Source: Verrucomicrobiia bacterium
GTDB lineage: Bacteria > Verrucomicrobiota > Verrucomicrobiia > Palsa-1439
Assembly: GCA_035577545.1 (NCBI GenBank)
Contig: DATLVI010000035.1
Location: 89,746-153,745 of the forward strand
Length of the DNA stretch: 64,000 nucleotides
Direction of reading: 5' to 3'
The notes below the pieces were generated by a model that was not told the origin of the DNA, made no database searches, and was given only the letters and a program-made list of their open reading frames with translations. This document shows, in pieces, positions 24,501-32,012 of this stretch. The translations under genes and the position numbers were made by a program. Each line of letters opens with the position of its first letter. The stretch's first letter is position 1.

Positions 24501-25346
24501 GCGGACGCAGCGATTGGCGCGCCGATAATAGGACAAGGCGTGGTAGTGGTCGGCGACGGTGCGACGGGATTCCATGCCTTTTCATTGGCAACCGGCACCC
24601 AGCGGTGGGCCACGGCTGTGGCGGAGGTGGTGGCACCAGCCGCGGTGGATAAGGACTTTGCTTTTGTCGGGGATGGGAAGGGAGCGCTGCATTGCCTGTC
24701 CCTCGCCGACGGCAAGGAACTTTGGCAGTTTCCCGTTTCCGATCCGTTTCCGTCAGCACCCGCATTGGTGGACATCAACGGTGACGGGCGGAACGATGTT
24801 GTGGCGGTGTCTGACAACGGCTTCGTGTATGCCATCGACGGGAAGACAGGCAAGGAGTTGTGGGACTACCAATTTTCCGCGACGCGCTCGCGCACACACA
24901 ATGGGATTGCGCTGGCAGACGTGGACGGCGATGGATTTCCTGAGGGAGTTGTGGTGAACCCGAAAGGAGACATTGTCTGTCTCGATTTGAAAACGGGTAA
25001 GCCGAAGTGGAATGGCATCCTGGGTGAGCTGGTCATGTCGGCGCCGGCGATTGCCGACATGAACGGTGATGGTGTACCTGATGTTCTGGTTGGTACGATG
25101 GGGCGGCGGGTGCACTGCATCTCAGGCAAGGGAGATCGGCAACTTTGGAGTTACGAGGTTGGCTCGCAGATTCGTTACTGCGTGCCAGCGCTGGTTCGTG
25201 GCGCAAACGCGAAAGGCGCGCCGGAGGTGTTTGTCGGGACGGGCCCGCCGGAGAATGGTCTTTACTGTCTCAGCGGCGATTCGCCGCGCCGGCATGATCG
25301 TGGCTGGTTTGGCCCTTGGAAAGAGCTGACAGCGGTCAGGCGGTGA
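21531..25346 (+). CDS. 1271-residue Ser/Thr kinase with FG-GAP/PQQ-like beta-propeller
   Basis: Domains in order: an N-terminal zinc ribbon (C7-x2-C10 and C27-x2-C30). A linker. A protein kinase (about 78-345) with 'DELSRGGVGIVYRARQ', 'VALKVL', an intact 'IVHRDIKPGNILLD' and 'DFGLAKE', and 'GTPRYMSPEQA'. One membrane span near 362-385. A PEGA-like beta region to about 530. Then some 730 residues of repeats mixing PQQ-type blades ('NVYCIDGKTGRALWTF') with FG-GAP calcium loops ('VVADLDGDGIGDVIAGDDDG'). The propeller is predicted to be periplasmic and could sense a ligand or bind a polymer. No second quinoprotein domain is needed to explain it. GTG start with AGGAG. Confidence 0.92.
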   Translation: MASQVQCTICGKSKAVENPPSAARYVCPDCSNQTIADVSARSDPTHTDRPTSKSKQDGTISDGDGASLPDDQMMARFGNYEIIDELSRGGVGIVYRARQKGLNRIVALKVLQGGTSARADQVQRFFYEAQSAAKLQHPNIVPIHEFGTHEGLHYFTMDFIEGQSLADLMASGPLQPREALEIVKQTTAALHYAHEQGIVHRDIKPGNILLDKEGRVKITDFGLAKEISREDMHLTMEGQVMGTPRYMSPEQATGRTSQADARSDIFSMGVTLYEMLTGRPAFGSDNVIQMLQQVIAEDPPRPHKLNRKVHRDIETICLKAMEKVPDRRYQTALEMTDDIDRFLGGEPIEAKPASLLYYAGRRLRKHWKALALYAVVLYATIHGVILYLNSRPSALHLSVETPGALVAVDHSALSDSEIQSGLSLKAGAHEILIENEPLYDPKQISISTKPGESRTMSVALPRRKGSLAITTDPPDIGVTVAGGDGFHATFQGPTIQQELPTGRYTLFAHKDNFLAQELEVNVAAHQTQTLLFSLPSITLWAAQTSGNVMSVPVVADLDGDGIGDVIAGDDDGRIYCLSGRNGIPLWVFRAHDAVQAPLSMADVNHDGTPDIIVGSTDHNVYCIDGKTGRALWTFETHGAIYGPALLNDVNGDGVPDAFVGSDDGNLYAISGADGALLWKFRAVGRINSSVAWARDAGEDVLLVGSLDHNLYCLQPKTGELLWKVDVGAPLYYPARIEDLEQNGKMAALLPTPQAVGDVRTYTAVSLADRKVVGTSAEFPLWVDLSGDGKPEKIVVGEKSTTCFAHDGVTQLWKTDYLVVTPHMADVNGDGVLDLIFNYGPDQLVCLSGHDGSEIGRIKLDAATGRGYALDDIDRDGTPDLVVGAGRKINCFSWVGGRKRWANNAATYFDAPFAVENGRVFTKSIGGEIAAYDPERNDPIWKVQTSAQPSPYVGVTAGQGVVVDADAKTRWLSAYRASDGGVLWQARLPGDADAAIGAPIIGQGVVVVGDGATGFHAFSLATGTQRWATAVAEVVAPAAVDKDFAFVGDGKGALHCLSLADGKELWQFPVSDPFPSAPALVDINGDGRNDVVAVSDNGFVYAIDGKTGKELWDYQFSATRSRTHNGIALADVDGDGFPEGVVVNPKGDIVCLDLKTGKPKWNGILGELVMSAPAIADMNGDGVPDVLVGTMGRRVHCISGKGDRQLWSYEVGSQIRYCVPALVRGANAKGAPEVFVGTGPPENGLYCLSGDSPRRHDRGWFGPWKELTAVRR

Positions 25347-25507
25347 GCTACAACTCGATAAGCCTATTCCATTGCGGGTAAAGGACTTCTACGGTCCAGT
25401 TGCAAATCGACCTGGGCAGGCGTAGGTTTTATTCAGGTAACAATAGTGATTCCTTTTCTTTTGCTGGTTCCATGTTCGGACCGGTGGGAGAGGGGAGGTG
25501 AAAAACG

Positions 25508-25810
25508 ATGTACTATGAGTTGATTGTACTCGGGTTGATATGTCTGGCCTCACCCGCGCTGGCGAAGATCGCCGGATTCGAGACGGGTCGAAAACCATTC
25601 GACCTTATCGGAGTCGGCGGGATGTTTCTCCTGCTGTCTGCGGCGTTTGGCCTCGGCATGAACCTGGTACTGGCGTTGGCCGACATTGGCAAATCGTTCA
25701 TGCTTGTATCGATGCTGCTGGGTTGGGTAGCGCTGGGAGCAGGCGCGGTCTGGGGAACGATCGACGTCATTCGCGAGCCAGATCATGGGTTACTGCGTCA
25801 CAAGGCGTAG
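25508..25810 (+). CDS. Small three-span membrane protein, unknown
   Basis: A 100-residue hydrophobic protein with about three membrane helices ('ELIVLGLICLASPALAKIAG', 'FDLIGVGGMFLLLSAAFGLG', 'FMLVSMLLGWVALGAGAVWG') and a charged tail. A very strong ribosome site GGAGGTG (25494-25500) precedes the ATG. It is followed directly by a good terminator, so it is the end of its transcription unit or a unit by itself. I do not recognise the family. The gap before it (25347-25493) shows no other gene. Confidence 0.7.
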   Translation: MYYELIVLGLICLASPALAKIAGFETGRKPFDLIGVGGMFLLLSAAFGLGMNLVLALADIGKSFMLVSMLLGWVALGAGAVWGTIDVIREPDHGLLRHKA

Positions 25811-25837
25811 TTTACCCTCTGAGTAGTAGAAAAAACC

Positions 25838-25874
25838 GCGGGACCGAGGGCGTTTGCCTTCGGCCCCGCTTTTT
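25838..25874. terminator. Bidirectional intrinsic terminator
   Basis: GCGGG (25838-25842) pairs with CCCGC (25865-25869), and CCGAGGGC with GCCTTCGG, running into T5 on the plus strand. A run of six A precedes it, so it also fits the minus strand. It separates the convergent small membrane protein and sufT. Confidence 0.85.
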
Positions 25875-25895
25875 ACGTTCAAAGCGAAGTCGAGA

Positions 25896-26483
25896 TTACC
25901 AAAGCCCGAGACGCTTCTTGCCATCGTCGGTGATCATGCTTTGATTCCAGGGCGGATCCCAAACGATCTGGACGTCGGCTTCTTCCACGCCGGGGACGTC
26001 CAACAAACGGTCACGAACTTGCGCCGCAATGGCCGGTCCCATGCCGCAACCCATCGCGGTCAGGCTCATTTTCACATCAACCCGGCTCCGTGTGGAAGGC
26101 AGCGGCGTCGATTTGACGTCATAGATCAAACCGAGGTCAACGACGTTGCAAGGAATTTCGGGATCGTAACACTGTTTCATCGCTTCCCAGAGCGCCTTCT
26201 CGTCAGCGGGACCGGTGGGTTTCTCTACTGCGGCAGAGGATGCCGACGAGGATTCCGCAACGGGTACACCGTCCTTGAGCAACGCATCGAGGTTCCGCCC
26301 AGATACCTGGACGAGGCCGAGGGTGGACACCTGCAGCGTCACATTGCCGCCGAGCGTTTGCCCGACGTACGCGGTTGTGCCCTGGGGTACAACGATCCGC
26401 GCGCCGCTGGGGATTTGCGTCGCTTCACAATCGCGCCCGAACTGCACTTCGTCAGATACATGAAGAGTTTCAATGCCACTCAT
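25896..26483 (-). CDS. sufT: SufT-type MIP18-family Fe-S assembly protein
   Basis: A 195-residue protein. The C-terminal half is a MIP18/DUF59 domain: 'YDPEIPCNVVDLGLIYDV', 'SLTAMGCGMGPAIAAQVRDR' (the T-x-x-x-C-x-M region holds the conserved Cys) and 'VVWDPPWNQSMI'-like 'IVWDPPWNQSMITD'. The N-terminal half ('IPSGARIVVPQGTTAYVGQT', 'LGGNVTLQVS') is the extension found in SufT. SufT helps mature Fe-S proteins under high demand. No sufBCDS genes accompany it here. Start at the ATG with AGGAG about 10 nt upstream. Confidence 0.88.
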   Translation of the reverse strand: MSGIETLHVSDEVQFGRDCEATQIPSGARIVVPQGTTAYVGQTLGGNVTLQVSTLGLVQVSGRNLDALLKDGVPVAESSSASSAAVEKPTGPADEKALWEAMKQCYDPEIPCNVVDLGLIYDVKSTPLPSTRSRVDVKMSLTAMGCGMGPAIAAQVRDRLLDVPGVEEADVQIVWDPPWNQSMITDDGKKRLGLW

Positions 26484-26569
26484 AACCGAAATACTCCTGT
26501 GAAAACTGTCTTCAACTATTGCCAACCCTTACGGTAGTCGGACTTCGCGAATGTGTCGAGGGGTATTGC

Positions 26570-28279
26570 TCACATCTGTTCGATGACTCCAATGCCCAAA
26601 AGATTCAGGCCGCACTTGATCACGTCCGCCGTCAGCCGGCAGAGCAGGAGGCGAGACGAGCGCGTTGGCTCTTCAGACTGCAGGACGGGACAGTTCTCGT
26701 AGAAGGCGCTGAACTTTCCGGTGAGATCGTAGAGGTAACCGGTAAGCCAATTGGGTTTGTCATCCTCGGCAACCGCGTGCAAGGTTTCGGGAAATCGCAG
26801 GATGTGTTTGGCCAGATCGAGTTCGGCGGCGTGCTCCAGCGACACCGTGGCGATGTCGGGGTTGGCGGCGCCGGCTTTGCGAAAGATGCTTTGCACGCGG
26901 ACGTAGGCGTATTGCATGTAAGGCGCGGTATTGCCGTTCATCGCGAGCATCTTCGACCAACTGAAGATGTAATCCGTTGTGCGGTTCTGCGACAAGTCGG
27001 CGTACTTTACGGCGCCGATGCCGACGGCGCGGGCGATCTGCTGACGCTCCTCGGGTGATAAATTGGGGTTTTTCTCCGTCACCACCGCCAGGGCGCGCTC
27101 CTCGGCTTCGTTGAGCAGGTCGGCAAGCTTGACGGGCGTGCCGTCACGCGTCTTGAGCGGTTTCCCGTCTTCGCCGAGGATCGTCCCGAAATAAACGTGC
27201 CGCAGGTCGGGAGGCTTCTCCAACCATTTCCGCGCCGCGGCAAACACCTGTTTGAAATGCAGTTGCTGGCGCGCGTCAGTCACATAAATGATCTCGTCAG
27301 GATGCCATTGATCGATCCGGTATTTGAGCGTCGCCATATCAGTCGTGCCGTAAAGGAACGCCCCGTCGGCCTTCTGGATGAGAAGCGGCGAGGTTTTTTT
27401 CAACTCCGGATCATCTTCAAAGAAGATGCAAATCGCACCTTCGCTTTCGCGGGCGAGATTGAGGCGCTTCAATTCTTCGACCACGTCTTTCAACATCGGA
27501 TTGTAGAAACTCTCGCCGAGCGTGTGGTCGAAGGCCACGCCGAGACGCTGGTAGGTCTTATTGAACTCCTGCACCGAAAGATCGATGGTCTTTTGCCAAA
27601 TCTGCTGGTTTTCGGCGTCGCCCTGTTGCAGCTTCACCAACTCGGCCTTCGCTTCATCGCGTAAATCCTCGCGCGCATTGACGGACTTGTAGAGCCTCTC
27701 CAATTCGCCGATTGCGTCCTGCTGTAACGCCGCGTCGTCACGGAATTTTTTCCACCCGAGGATGAGCATTCCAAATTGCGTGCCCCAGTCGCCGAGGTGG
27801 TTATCTGTAATGACCTTATGGCCGAGGAAACGCAGGACACGTGCGAGGCAATCGCCGATGATTGTGGAGCGGACATGGCCGACATGCATGGGCTTGGCGA
27901 CATTGGGCGAGCTGAAGTCGATGACGACGGTTTTCGACTGCGCAACTTTCGGCACGCCGAGGCGCTCGTCCTTAGCCGCGGCTGTGATCTGCCGCGCGAC
28001 GAACGACGATGTGAGACGAAAATTTATGAAACCTGCGCCCGCAACGGTCGGCGGATCGCTGATGTCGGAAAGGCGGAGTTCCGCGATGACTTTCTCGGCG
28101 AGCGCGCGTGGGTTTTGACCGAGGCGTTTGGCAAGCGCCATGACGCCATTCGCCTGGTAATCGCCGAATTTCGGGTCGGTGCAGGGACGAATGATTGCCG
28201 GGCCGGCGTTTTCGGCGCCAACGGCAGAGCGCAAAGCGCGTTCGACGGCGTCGGCAAGGATGTCGGGCGCGGAGGACAT
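26570..28279 (-). CDS. argS: Arginyl-tRNA synthetase
   Basis: A 569-residue class I synthetase. N-terminal Arg-tRNA domain, then 'VVIDFSSPNVAKPMHVGHVR' with the HIGH variant HVGH, 'ITDNHLGDWGTQFGMLI', 'TDARQQLHFKQVFAAARKW', the KMSKS-region equivalent 'KTRDGTPVKLADLL', and a C-terminal DALR anticodon domain ending 'LLGIGVIEQM'. Length is typical. Start at the ATG at 28279 ('MSSAPDILADAV'). The long frame upstream of it covers the neighbouring gene and is not coding. It is 10 nt downstream of ptsN. Confidence 0.97.
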   Translation of the reverse strand: MSSAPDILADAVERALRSAVGAENAGPAIIRPCTDPKFGDYQANGVMALAKRLGQNPRALAEKVIAELRLSDISDPPTVAGAGFINFRLTSSFVARQITAAAKDERLGVPKVAQSKTVVIDFSSPNVAKPMHVGHVRSTIIGDCLARVLRFLGHKVITDNHLGDWGTQFGMLILGWKKFRDDAALQQDAIGELERLYKSVNAREDLRDEAKAELVKLQQGDAENQQIWQKTIDLSVQEFNKTYQRLGVAFDHTLGESFYNPMLKDVVEELKRLNLARESEGAICIFFEDDPELKKTSPLLIQKADGAFLYGTTDMATLKYRIDQWHPDEIIYVTDARQQLHFKQVFAAARKWLEKPPDLRHVYFGTILGEDGKPLKTRDGTPVKLADLLNEAEERALAVVTEKNPNLSPEERQQIARAVGIGAVKYADLSQNRTTDYIFSWSKMLAMNGNTAPYMQYAYVRVQSIFRKAGAANPDIATVSLEHAAELDLAKHILRFPETLHAVAEDDKPNWLTGYLYDLTGKFSAFYENCPVLQSEEPTRSSRLLLCRLTADVIKCGLNLLGIGVIEQM

Positions 28280-28289
28280 TTGTCCGAGC

Positions 28290-28748
28290 TTAGGTTGCGG
28301 AACGGAAGATGGCGAGAATTTCCTCGGCGGTCCGAGCGGTCTCCAGCTTCTGGCGGTTTTCCTTGTTGCTGAGGAAGCGGGCGAAGGTGGAGAGCAAGAG
28401 GAGGTGCTTCTGAAACTGACCCTGGGGTGTGAGAAACAGCAGGCACATCGTAACAGGCTGATTGTCGAGCGCCTGGAAATCCACACCCTGGGCCGGCCGT
28501 CCGAACACGGCGACAACGTCCGGTATGCAGGCGACACTCGCGTGGGGCAGGGCGATCCCGTAGCCGATTCCGGTGCTCTTACTTGTCTCGCGGTCTTTGA
28601 CCGCCTTGCGTATCGTCCCGGAGTCCTCGGGTCGAATTTTTTTCGTGCGCACCAGCACATCGATCAGTTGGTCAATCACGGTCCAGCGGTCCGCGGCGGT
28701 GAGGCGGGGCACGATTTGTTCCACGCTCAGGATTTCGGTGAGATTCAT
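28290..28748 (-). CDS. ptsN: PTS EIIA domain protein (fructose/nitrogen type)
   Basis: A 152-residue single-domain EIIA of the mannitol/fructose/Ntr family. 'RETSKSTGIGYGIALPHASV' contains the phosphorylated His in the 'PH' motif, with 'VVAVFGRPAQGVDFQALDNQ' and 'LLFLTPQGQFQKHLLLLSTF' typical of PtsN. It has no attached EIIB or EIIC, so a regulatory role in the nitrogen PTS is more likely than sugar uptake (inference). It lies between an M50-like protease gene and argS on the minus strand, with small gaps that suggest an operon. Confidence 0.88.
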   Translation of the reverse strand: MNLTEILSVEQIVPRLTAADRWTVIDQLIDVLVRTKKIRPEDSGTIRKAVKDRETSKSTGIGYGIALPHASVACIPDVVAVFGRPAQGVDFQALDNQPVTMCLLFLTPQGQFQKHLLLLSTFARFLSNKENRQKLETARTAEEILAIFRSAT

Positions 28749-28768
28749 GTCTCGTTTGGCAAACCGTG

Positions 28769-29488
28769 TCAGTGCTGTTGTGTATGGCTCACGAAAGCCC
28801 ACGCACCATGCCACAAGACCACCAGCTTGTCGAGAGTCCAGCCGTAGGTCGTGACGACATCGCTGCCCAACGACCGGGCCAGGGCCACGAACGTCACCGA
28901 GCGGGAAAGCGCGGCGACCGTGAGGGCCATCGTCAGCAGGTTCATGCAGTAGATGACGACCACGGAGAAGAGCACGCCCTGCGATTTGATGTCGGGCTGC
29001 TCCACAGTCAGCAGCATCATCAGCGTGAAGGTTACGTGGAAGCTCCAACCAAGACCCACGAGAAAGAACAGCACCCACAGATATGCGCTGAGATTCCAGA
29101 TGGCGTAGGCGATGAAGAACAGGCCGATGAACAACATCGCGTAGAATGGGAAGAAGTACGGCGCCAGCGTGATGAGCCAGTTCGTCTTGCTCGTGCGCAC
29201 CTGGCCACCCGTCTTCTTCACCTTCAAACCGCCGACGCGCGCGCCCATCATCAACGCCCATATCGCATGGGTCAGTTCGTGGCCGAGGACGTAGGTCCGC
29301 ATTGGCTTCGGAAGGAATACGAACACCGCGAGCCACAGCGCGTAACCCCCCGCAAATGCCCACAAGGTCGGGTCAGACAGGGTATGAGGAGCAAAGGACA
29401 CCTGCCCACCCAGGCGGCCGGCGGTTATGGTGATGGCCGCGCAGGCGGGCAGGAGTAGAATGCCGAGTAAAAGCTTCAGAAGCCGCAC
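28769..29488 (-). CDS. Membrane-embedded M50-like zinc metallopeptidase
   Basis: A 239-residue polytopic membrane protein with the zinc motif H-E-x-x-H in 'YVLGHELTHAIWALMMGARV', followed by 'KVKKTGGQV', an arrangement typical of small M50 relatives. About five to six membrane spans. The second half lacks an obvious NPDG motif, so the third zinc ligand is uncertain and activity unproven. Start placed at the GTG at 29488 (GGGGA upstream). An ATG at 29548 would extend it across the rpsT promoter on the opposite strand. First gene of the run with ptsN and argS. Confidence 0.72.
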   Translation of the reverse strand: MRLLKLLLGILLLPACAAITITAGRLGGQVSFAPHTLSDPTLWAFAGGYALWLAVFVFLPKPMRTYVLGHELTHAIWALMMGARVGGLKVKKTGGQVRTSKTNWLITLAPYFFPFYAMLFIGLFFIAYAIWNLSAYLWVLFFLVGLGWSFHVTFTLMMLLTVEQPDIKSQGVLFSVVVIYCMNLLTMALTVAALSRSVTFVALARSLGSDVVTTYGWTLDKLVVLWHGAWAFVSHTQQH

Positions 29489-29499
29489 AATTTTCCCCG

Positions 29500-29527
29500 T
29501 TGACTTTTGCAGGTCGGCACGTAAGAT
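29500..29527 (+). promoter_or_regulatory. Predicted promoter of rpsT
   Basis: TTGACT (29500-29505), 16-nt spacer, TAAGAT (29522-29527), about 45 nt of leader before the rpsT ATG. Confidence 0.5.
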
Positions 29528-29578
29528 GGCGCGCCGTCCAACGAACAACGATACACAAGACTCATCGGATCATTTACC

Positions 29579-29854
29579 ATGGCCAATACACGTTCCGCAG
29601 CGAAACAAGCGCGCGCCAGCCTCCGCCGAGCGGCGCAGAATAAGTCCATCAAATCCAGGCTGCACACGCTGGAAAGGAAGTTCCTTGCGGCCGTTGCCGC
29701 CAAGAAGGCGGAGGATGCCAACGCGGTGTATCGTCTGCTGACTTCCGCGCTCGATAAGGCGGCCAAGACCAAGGTGATCCATCGCAACAACGCTTCGCGC
29801 AAAAAGTCGCGACTTTCCGCCCACTTGAGGGTTGCGGTCGCCAAGAAGGCGTAG
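29579..29854 (+). CDS. rpsT: 30S ribosomal protein S20
   Basis: A 91-residue basic helical protein: 'MANTRSAAKQARASLRRAAQ', 'NKSIKSRLHTLERKFL', 'KVIHRNNASRKKSRLSAHL'. The N-terminal Asn/Lys-rich helix and the 'H.N.A.RKKSRL' motif near the end are diagnostic. Monocistronic, convergent with lptE. Confidence 0.96.
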   Translation: MANTRSAAKQARASLRRAAQNKSIKSRLHTLERKFLAAVAAKKAEDANAVYRLLTSALDKAAKTKVIHRNNASRKKSRLSAHLRVAVAKKA

Positions 29855-29881
29855 GCGTTCAACATTCGACGTTGCGGTTGT

Positions 29882-30421
29882 TCACTGCCAGCTCTCCACC
29901 AGTAATCCGGCGACCCGCTTGCCAATGTCATCAGCGATCAAAGGCAAGGCCTGCTCTTCCGCGCTCTGCTGATCTTCACCGATAAAGACGTCGGACTTGC
30001 CTTCCAGTTCGGTCGATTTGAGAACCGTCTCACCGGTACGACGGTCCGTGGCTTCGACCCGCACGGTGATCGTAATCTCGTACTCACGGGGTGATCCCGT
30101 ATCCGTGCGCAGGGAGCGCAGGGCCTGGCGCTCGTACTTGGTGATGGAACCCTTCAGTACCACGTCGGCACGGCGTTCGGATTCGATGCGCAGGGAACCG
30201 TCCTGTTGCAGCCGCTGGATGACGGCGTTACTGATCTGCGCCTCGACCTGGGGGTGGAGCGTAGCGTTGCGAAATACCGGGACGGCGATGGAATTAAAAT
30301 TTCGTTTCGTAACGGGGCCGACGTGATAGCCCGCGCAGCCGAACGCAAAGATGCAGGCGAGCGTGAGTTGCACTGTGCGCGCCACGTGGCTGCGACTACC
30401 GGGCGAAGCGCGACGGCTCAT
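29882..30421 (-). CDS. lptE: LptE-like LPS-assembly lipoprotein
   Basis: A 179-residue predicted lipoprotein with lipobox-like 'IFAFGC' then 'AGYHVGPV', the classic LptE start (C-G/A-Y-x). 'FNSIAVPVFRNATLHPQVEA' and 'DVVLKGSITKYERQAL' follow the family pattern of beta strands and helices. LptE plugs the LptD barrel and guides LPS to the outer leaflet. It starts inside the stop of the BamD-like gene (ATGA). It supports an outer membrane with LPS in this organism. Confidence 0.85.
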   Translation of the reverse strand: MSRRASPGSRSHVARTVQLTLACIFAFGCAGYHVGPVTKRNFNSIAVPVFRNATLHPQVEAQISNAVIQRLQQDGSLRIESERRADVVLKGSITKYERQALRSLRTDTGSPREYEITITVRVEATDRRTGETVLKSTELEGKSDVFIGEDQQSAEEQALPLIADDIGKRVAGLLVESWQ

Positions 30422-31404
30422 GGCGTGGCGGTCTTCTCCGTGGCAAGGGGTGAGAGCCTGGCGACTTTATCCTTTGCCTGCGTGGCCCAATTGGACTCGG
30501 GATTCTTTTCGATGACATCGTTGTAGTAGATGAGCGCTGACCTATAGTGGCCGTTCTTCTCGTAGAACTGACCGATGTGGAACAGACCCCGGGATTGTTC
30601 ACCCTTCAGCCCGGTCAGGTATTTCTCCGCAAGCGCAACTTTTTCGCTTTTCGGGTAGCGCACAAGGAAATCAGTATAGGCGGCAATCGCCTGGTTCGCG
30701 GCGTTCTGGTCGTACTCGGCGCGCGCGGCCTCCTTCTTGTATTCCCAGCCGATTTGGAACTGCGCCGCCTCGGCGAGGGGGAGTTTCGGGTAGCGCTCCA
30801 GCAGTTTCTCATAGGCGTGAACAGCGGCGAGGTAGTCGCGCTGTTTCTCGTAGGCCAGCCCGATGCGGAACTGCGACTCGGGCGCGACGGAGCTGTACGG
30901 GCCATTCTTCACCACCTGCTCATACACTTCCACCGCGCGATCCAGCGAAGGCAGCCAGCGGATACCCCAGGCCTTTTGGCGTTCGCCCGCGAGAAAGAGA
31001 TTACCGATTTCGTACTGTCGTTGCAGGACGGTGTCGAAGTGCGGCGTATTGGGGTGTTTCTTGATCAACTCCTGATATTCCTGAAACGCCTTGTAGTGGT
31101 AGCCGATGGCACCGAGGCATTCCGCTTCGCCGAGCCGAGCGTCCTGCGCCGAGGACGACAGCGGCCAACGACGAAAGACACGGCGATACGCGTCGATCGC
31201 GCTGCGATATTTTTTCTTCGCGTGCAGATCTTGCGCGATCTTCAATTGTTCGGTGGGATTTGTCCCGGTGACGACGCCCTCATGTTCCCAAGTCCAGCCT
31301 TCACCCTTTCGCCAAATCAACGCCGCGGGACCTTCGGTCGGCATCAGGAAAGCGAACAGGAACACGCTGAGAAAGGTGACGGCAAATTTCTTGTGCAAAC
31401 TCAT
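30418..31404 (-). CDS. bamD: BamD-like outer-membrane assembly TPR protein
   Basis: A 328-residue secreted TPR protein. It has an N-terminal signal peptide ('FAVTFLSVFLFAFLMPTEGP') without a clear lipobox Cys, which differs from classical BamD lipoproteins. At least five TPR units follow ('KKKYRSAIDAYRRVFRRWP', 'KAFQEYQELIKKHP', 'YLAAVHAYEKLLERYPKLP', 'YRSALIYYNDVIEKNPESN'). In the family these repeats scaffold the BAM complex that inserts barrels. The translationally coupled downstream gene is lptE-like. A general TPR periplasmic protein such as CpoB/YbgF is the alternative. Confidence 0.75.
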   Translation of the reverse strand: MSLHKKFAVTFLSVFLFAFLMPTEGPAALIWRKGEGWTWEHEGVVTGTNPTEQLKIAQDLHAKKKYRSAIDAYRRVFRRWPLSSSAQDARLGEAECLGAIGYHYKAFQEYQELIKKHPNTPHFDTVLQRQYEIGNLFLAGERQKAWGIRWLPSLDRAVEVYEQVVKNGPYSSVAPESQFRIGLAYEKQRDYLAAVHAYEKLLERYPKLPLAEAAQFQIGWEYKKEAARAEYDQNAANQAIAAYTDFLVRYPKSEKVALAEKYLTGLKGEQSRGLFHIGQFYEKNGHYRSALIYYNDVIEKNPESNWATQAKDKVARLSPLATEKTATP

Positions 31405-32012
31405 GCTGATTTGCGGCGCAGGCTACTACAACGCGCTGTGAGCGTCAAGCAAGGCGGGTGGTCAGCCGACTGAGAAGGTGGATAGGCAGGATCCGTATGT
31501 TTTGTGTCGCCGGCATCGCTAAAGCATTCTTGCACAGGCGCACGGGTCCCACGTGAGCAGCAGACAGACTTGTTTTTGTATCGGAAAGCGATAAATTTGG
31601 CTGGACACGGTGTGGCGGGAGGAGTATGGTCGGGGCGGTTCTTTGACATCGGGAAAGGGGGAAAGCGGAGAGCACAGTGCGGAAAATCAGGAGGCACATA
31701 CGCCTTCGCTAAAGCTTCCGTCTTCGCCAAGGCTACGACGCGACAGGTCGGCGCGACTGCGTCCCTTACGGGAAGTAAGGGACTTGAAAACATGTGTTTC
31801 TGCGAAACGAACCCACCGTTTTGCGACAGTATTTTTGATGTAAGCAACTATGAACACTGGAGTTGCAACGGAAAATCCCGGAAAAAATCGGTGGGTTCGT
31901 TCTGGAAAACGAACCCACCGGAGAGGGGTTTTTGGGTGGTTTCCGGTCAAAAGTGGGTTCGCTTTTACGGCGAAAACGGGCGGGACGCCCGTTCTACGGG
32001 GAGTCGAATCCT
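31405..32012. repeat. Gene-free, hairpin-rich region with composite repeat copy 1 (31625-31817)
   Basis: No coding frame is credible. Block A at 31625-31650 contains GTTCTTTGACATC and matches 57986-58011 at 23 of 26 bases. Block B at 31701-31752 has the REP unit CGCCTTCGCTAAAGCT. Block C at 31790-31817 (ACATGT...GCGAAACGAACCC) matches 58122-58147. Perfect hairpins: GTCCCTTAC/GTAAGGGAC (31761-31783), a 13-bp stem 31889-31901 with 31908-31920 (loop CTGGAA), and AACGGGCG/CGCCCGTT (31975-31993) followed by CTACGGGGAG, a phrase also found at 58107. Reads as a cluster of REP-like elements. Confidence 0.7.

Noticed and set aside
31405..32012. CRISPR array
   Set aside because: The repeats here are short palindromes with unequal spacing and only partial identity. 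There is no regular repeat-spacer pattern and no cas gene in the window.
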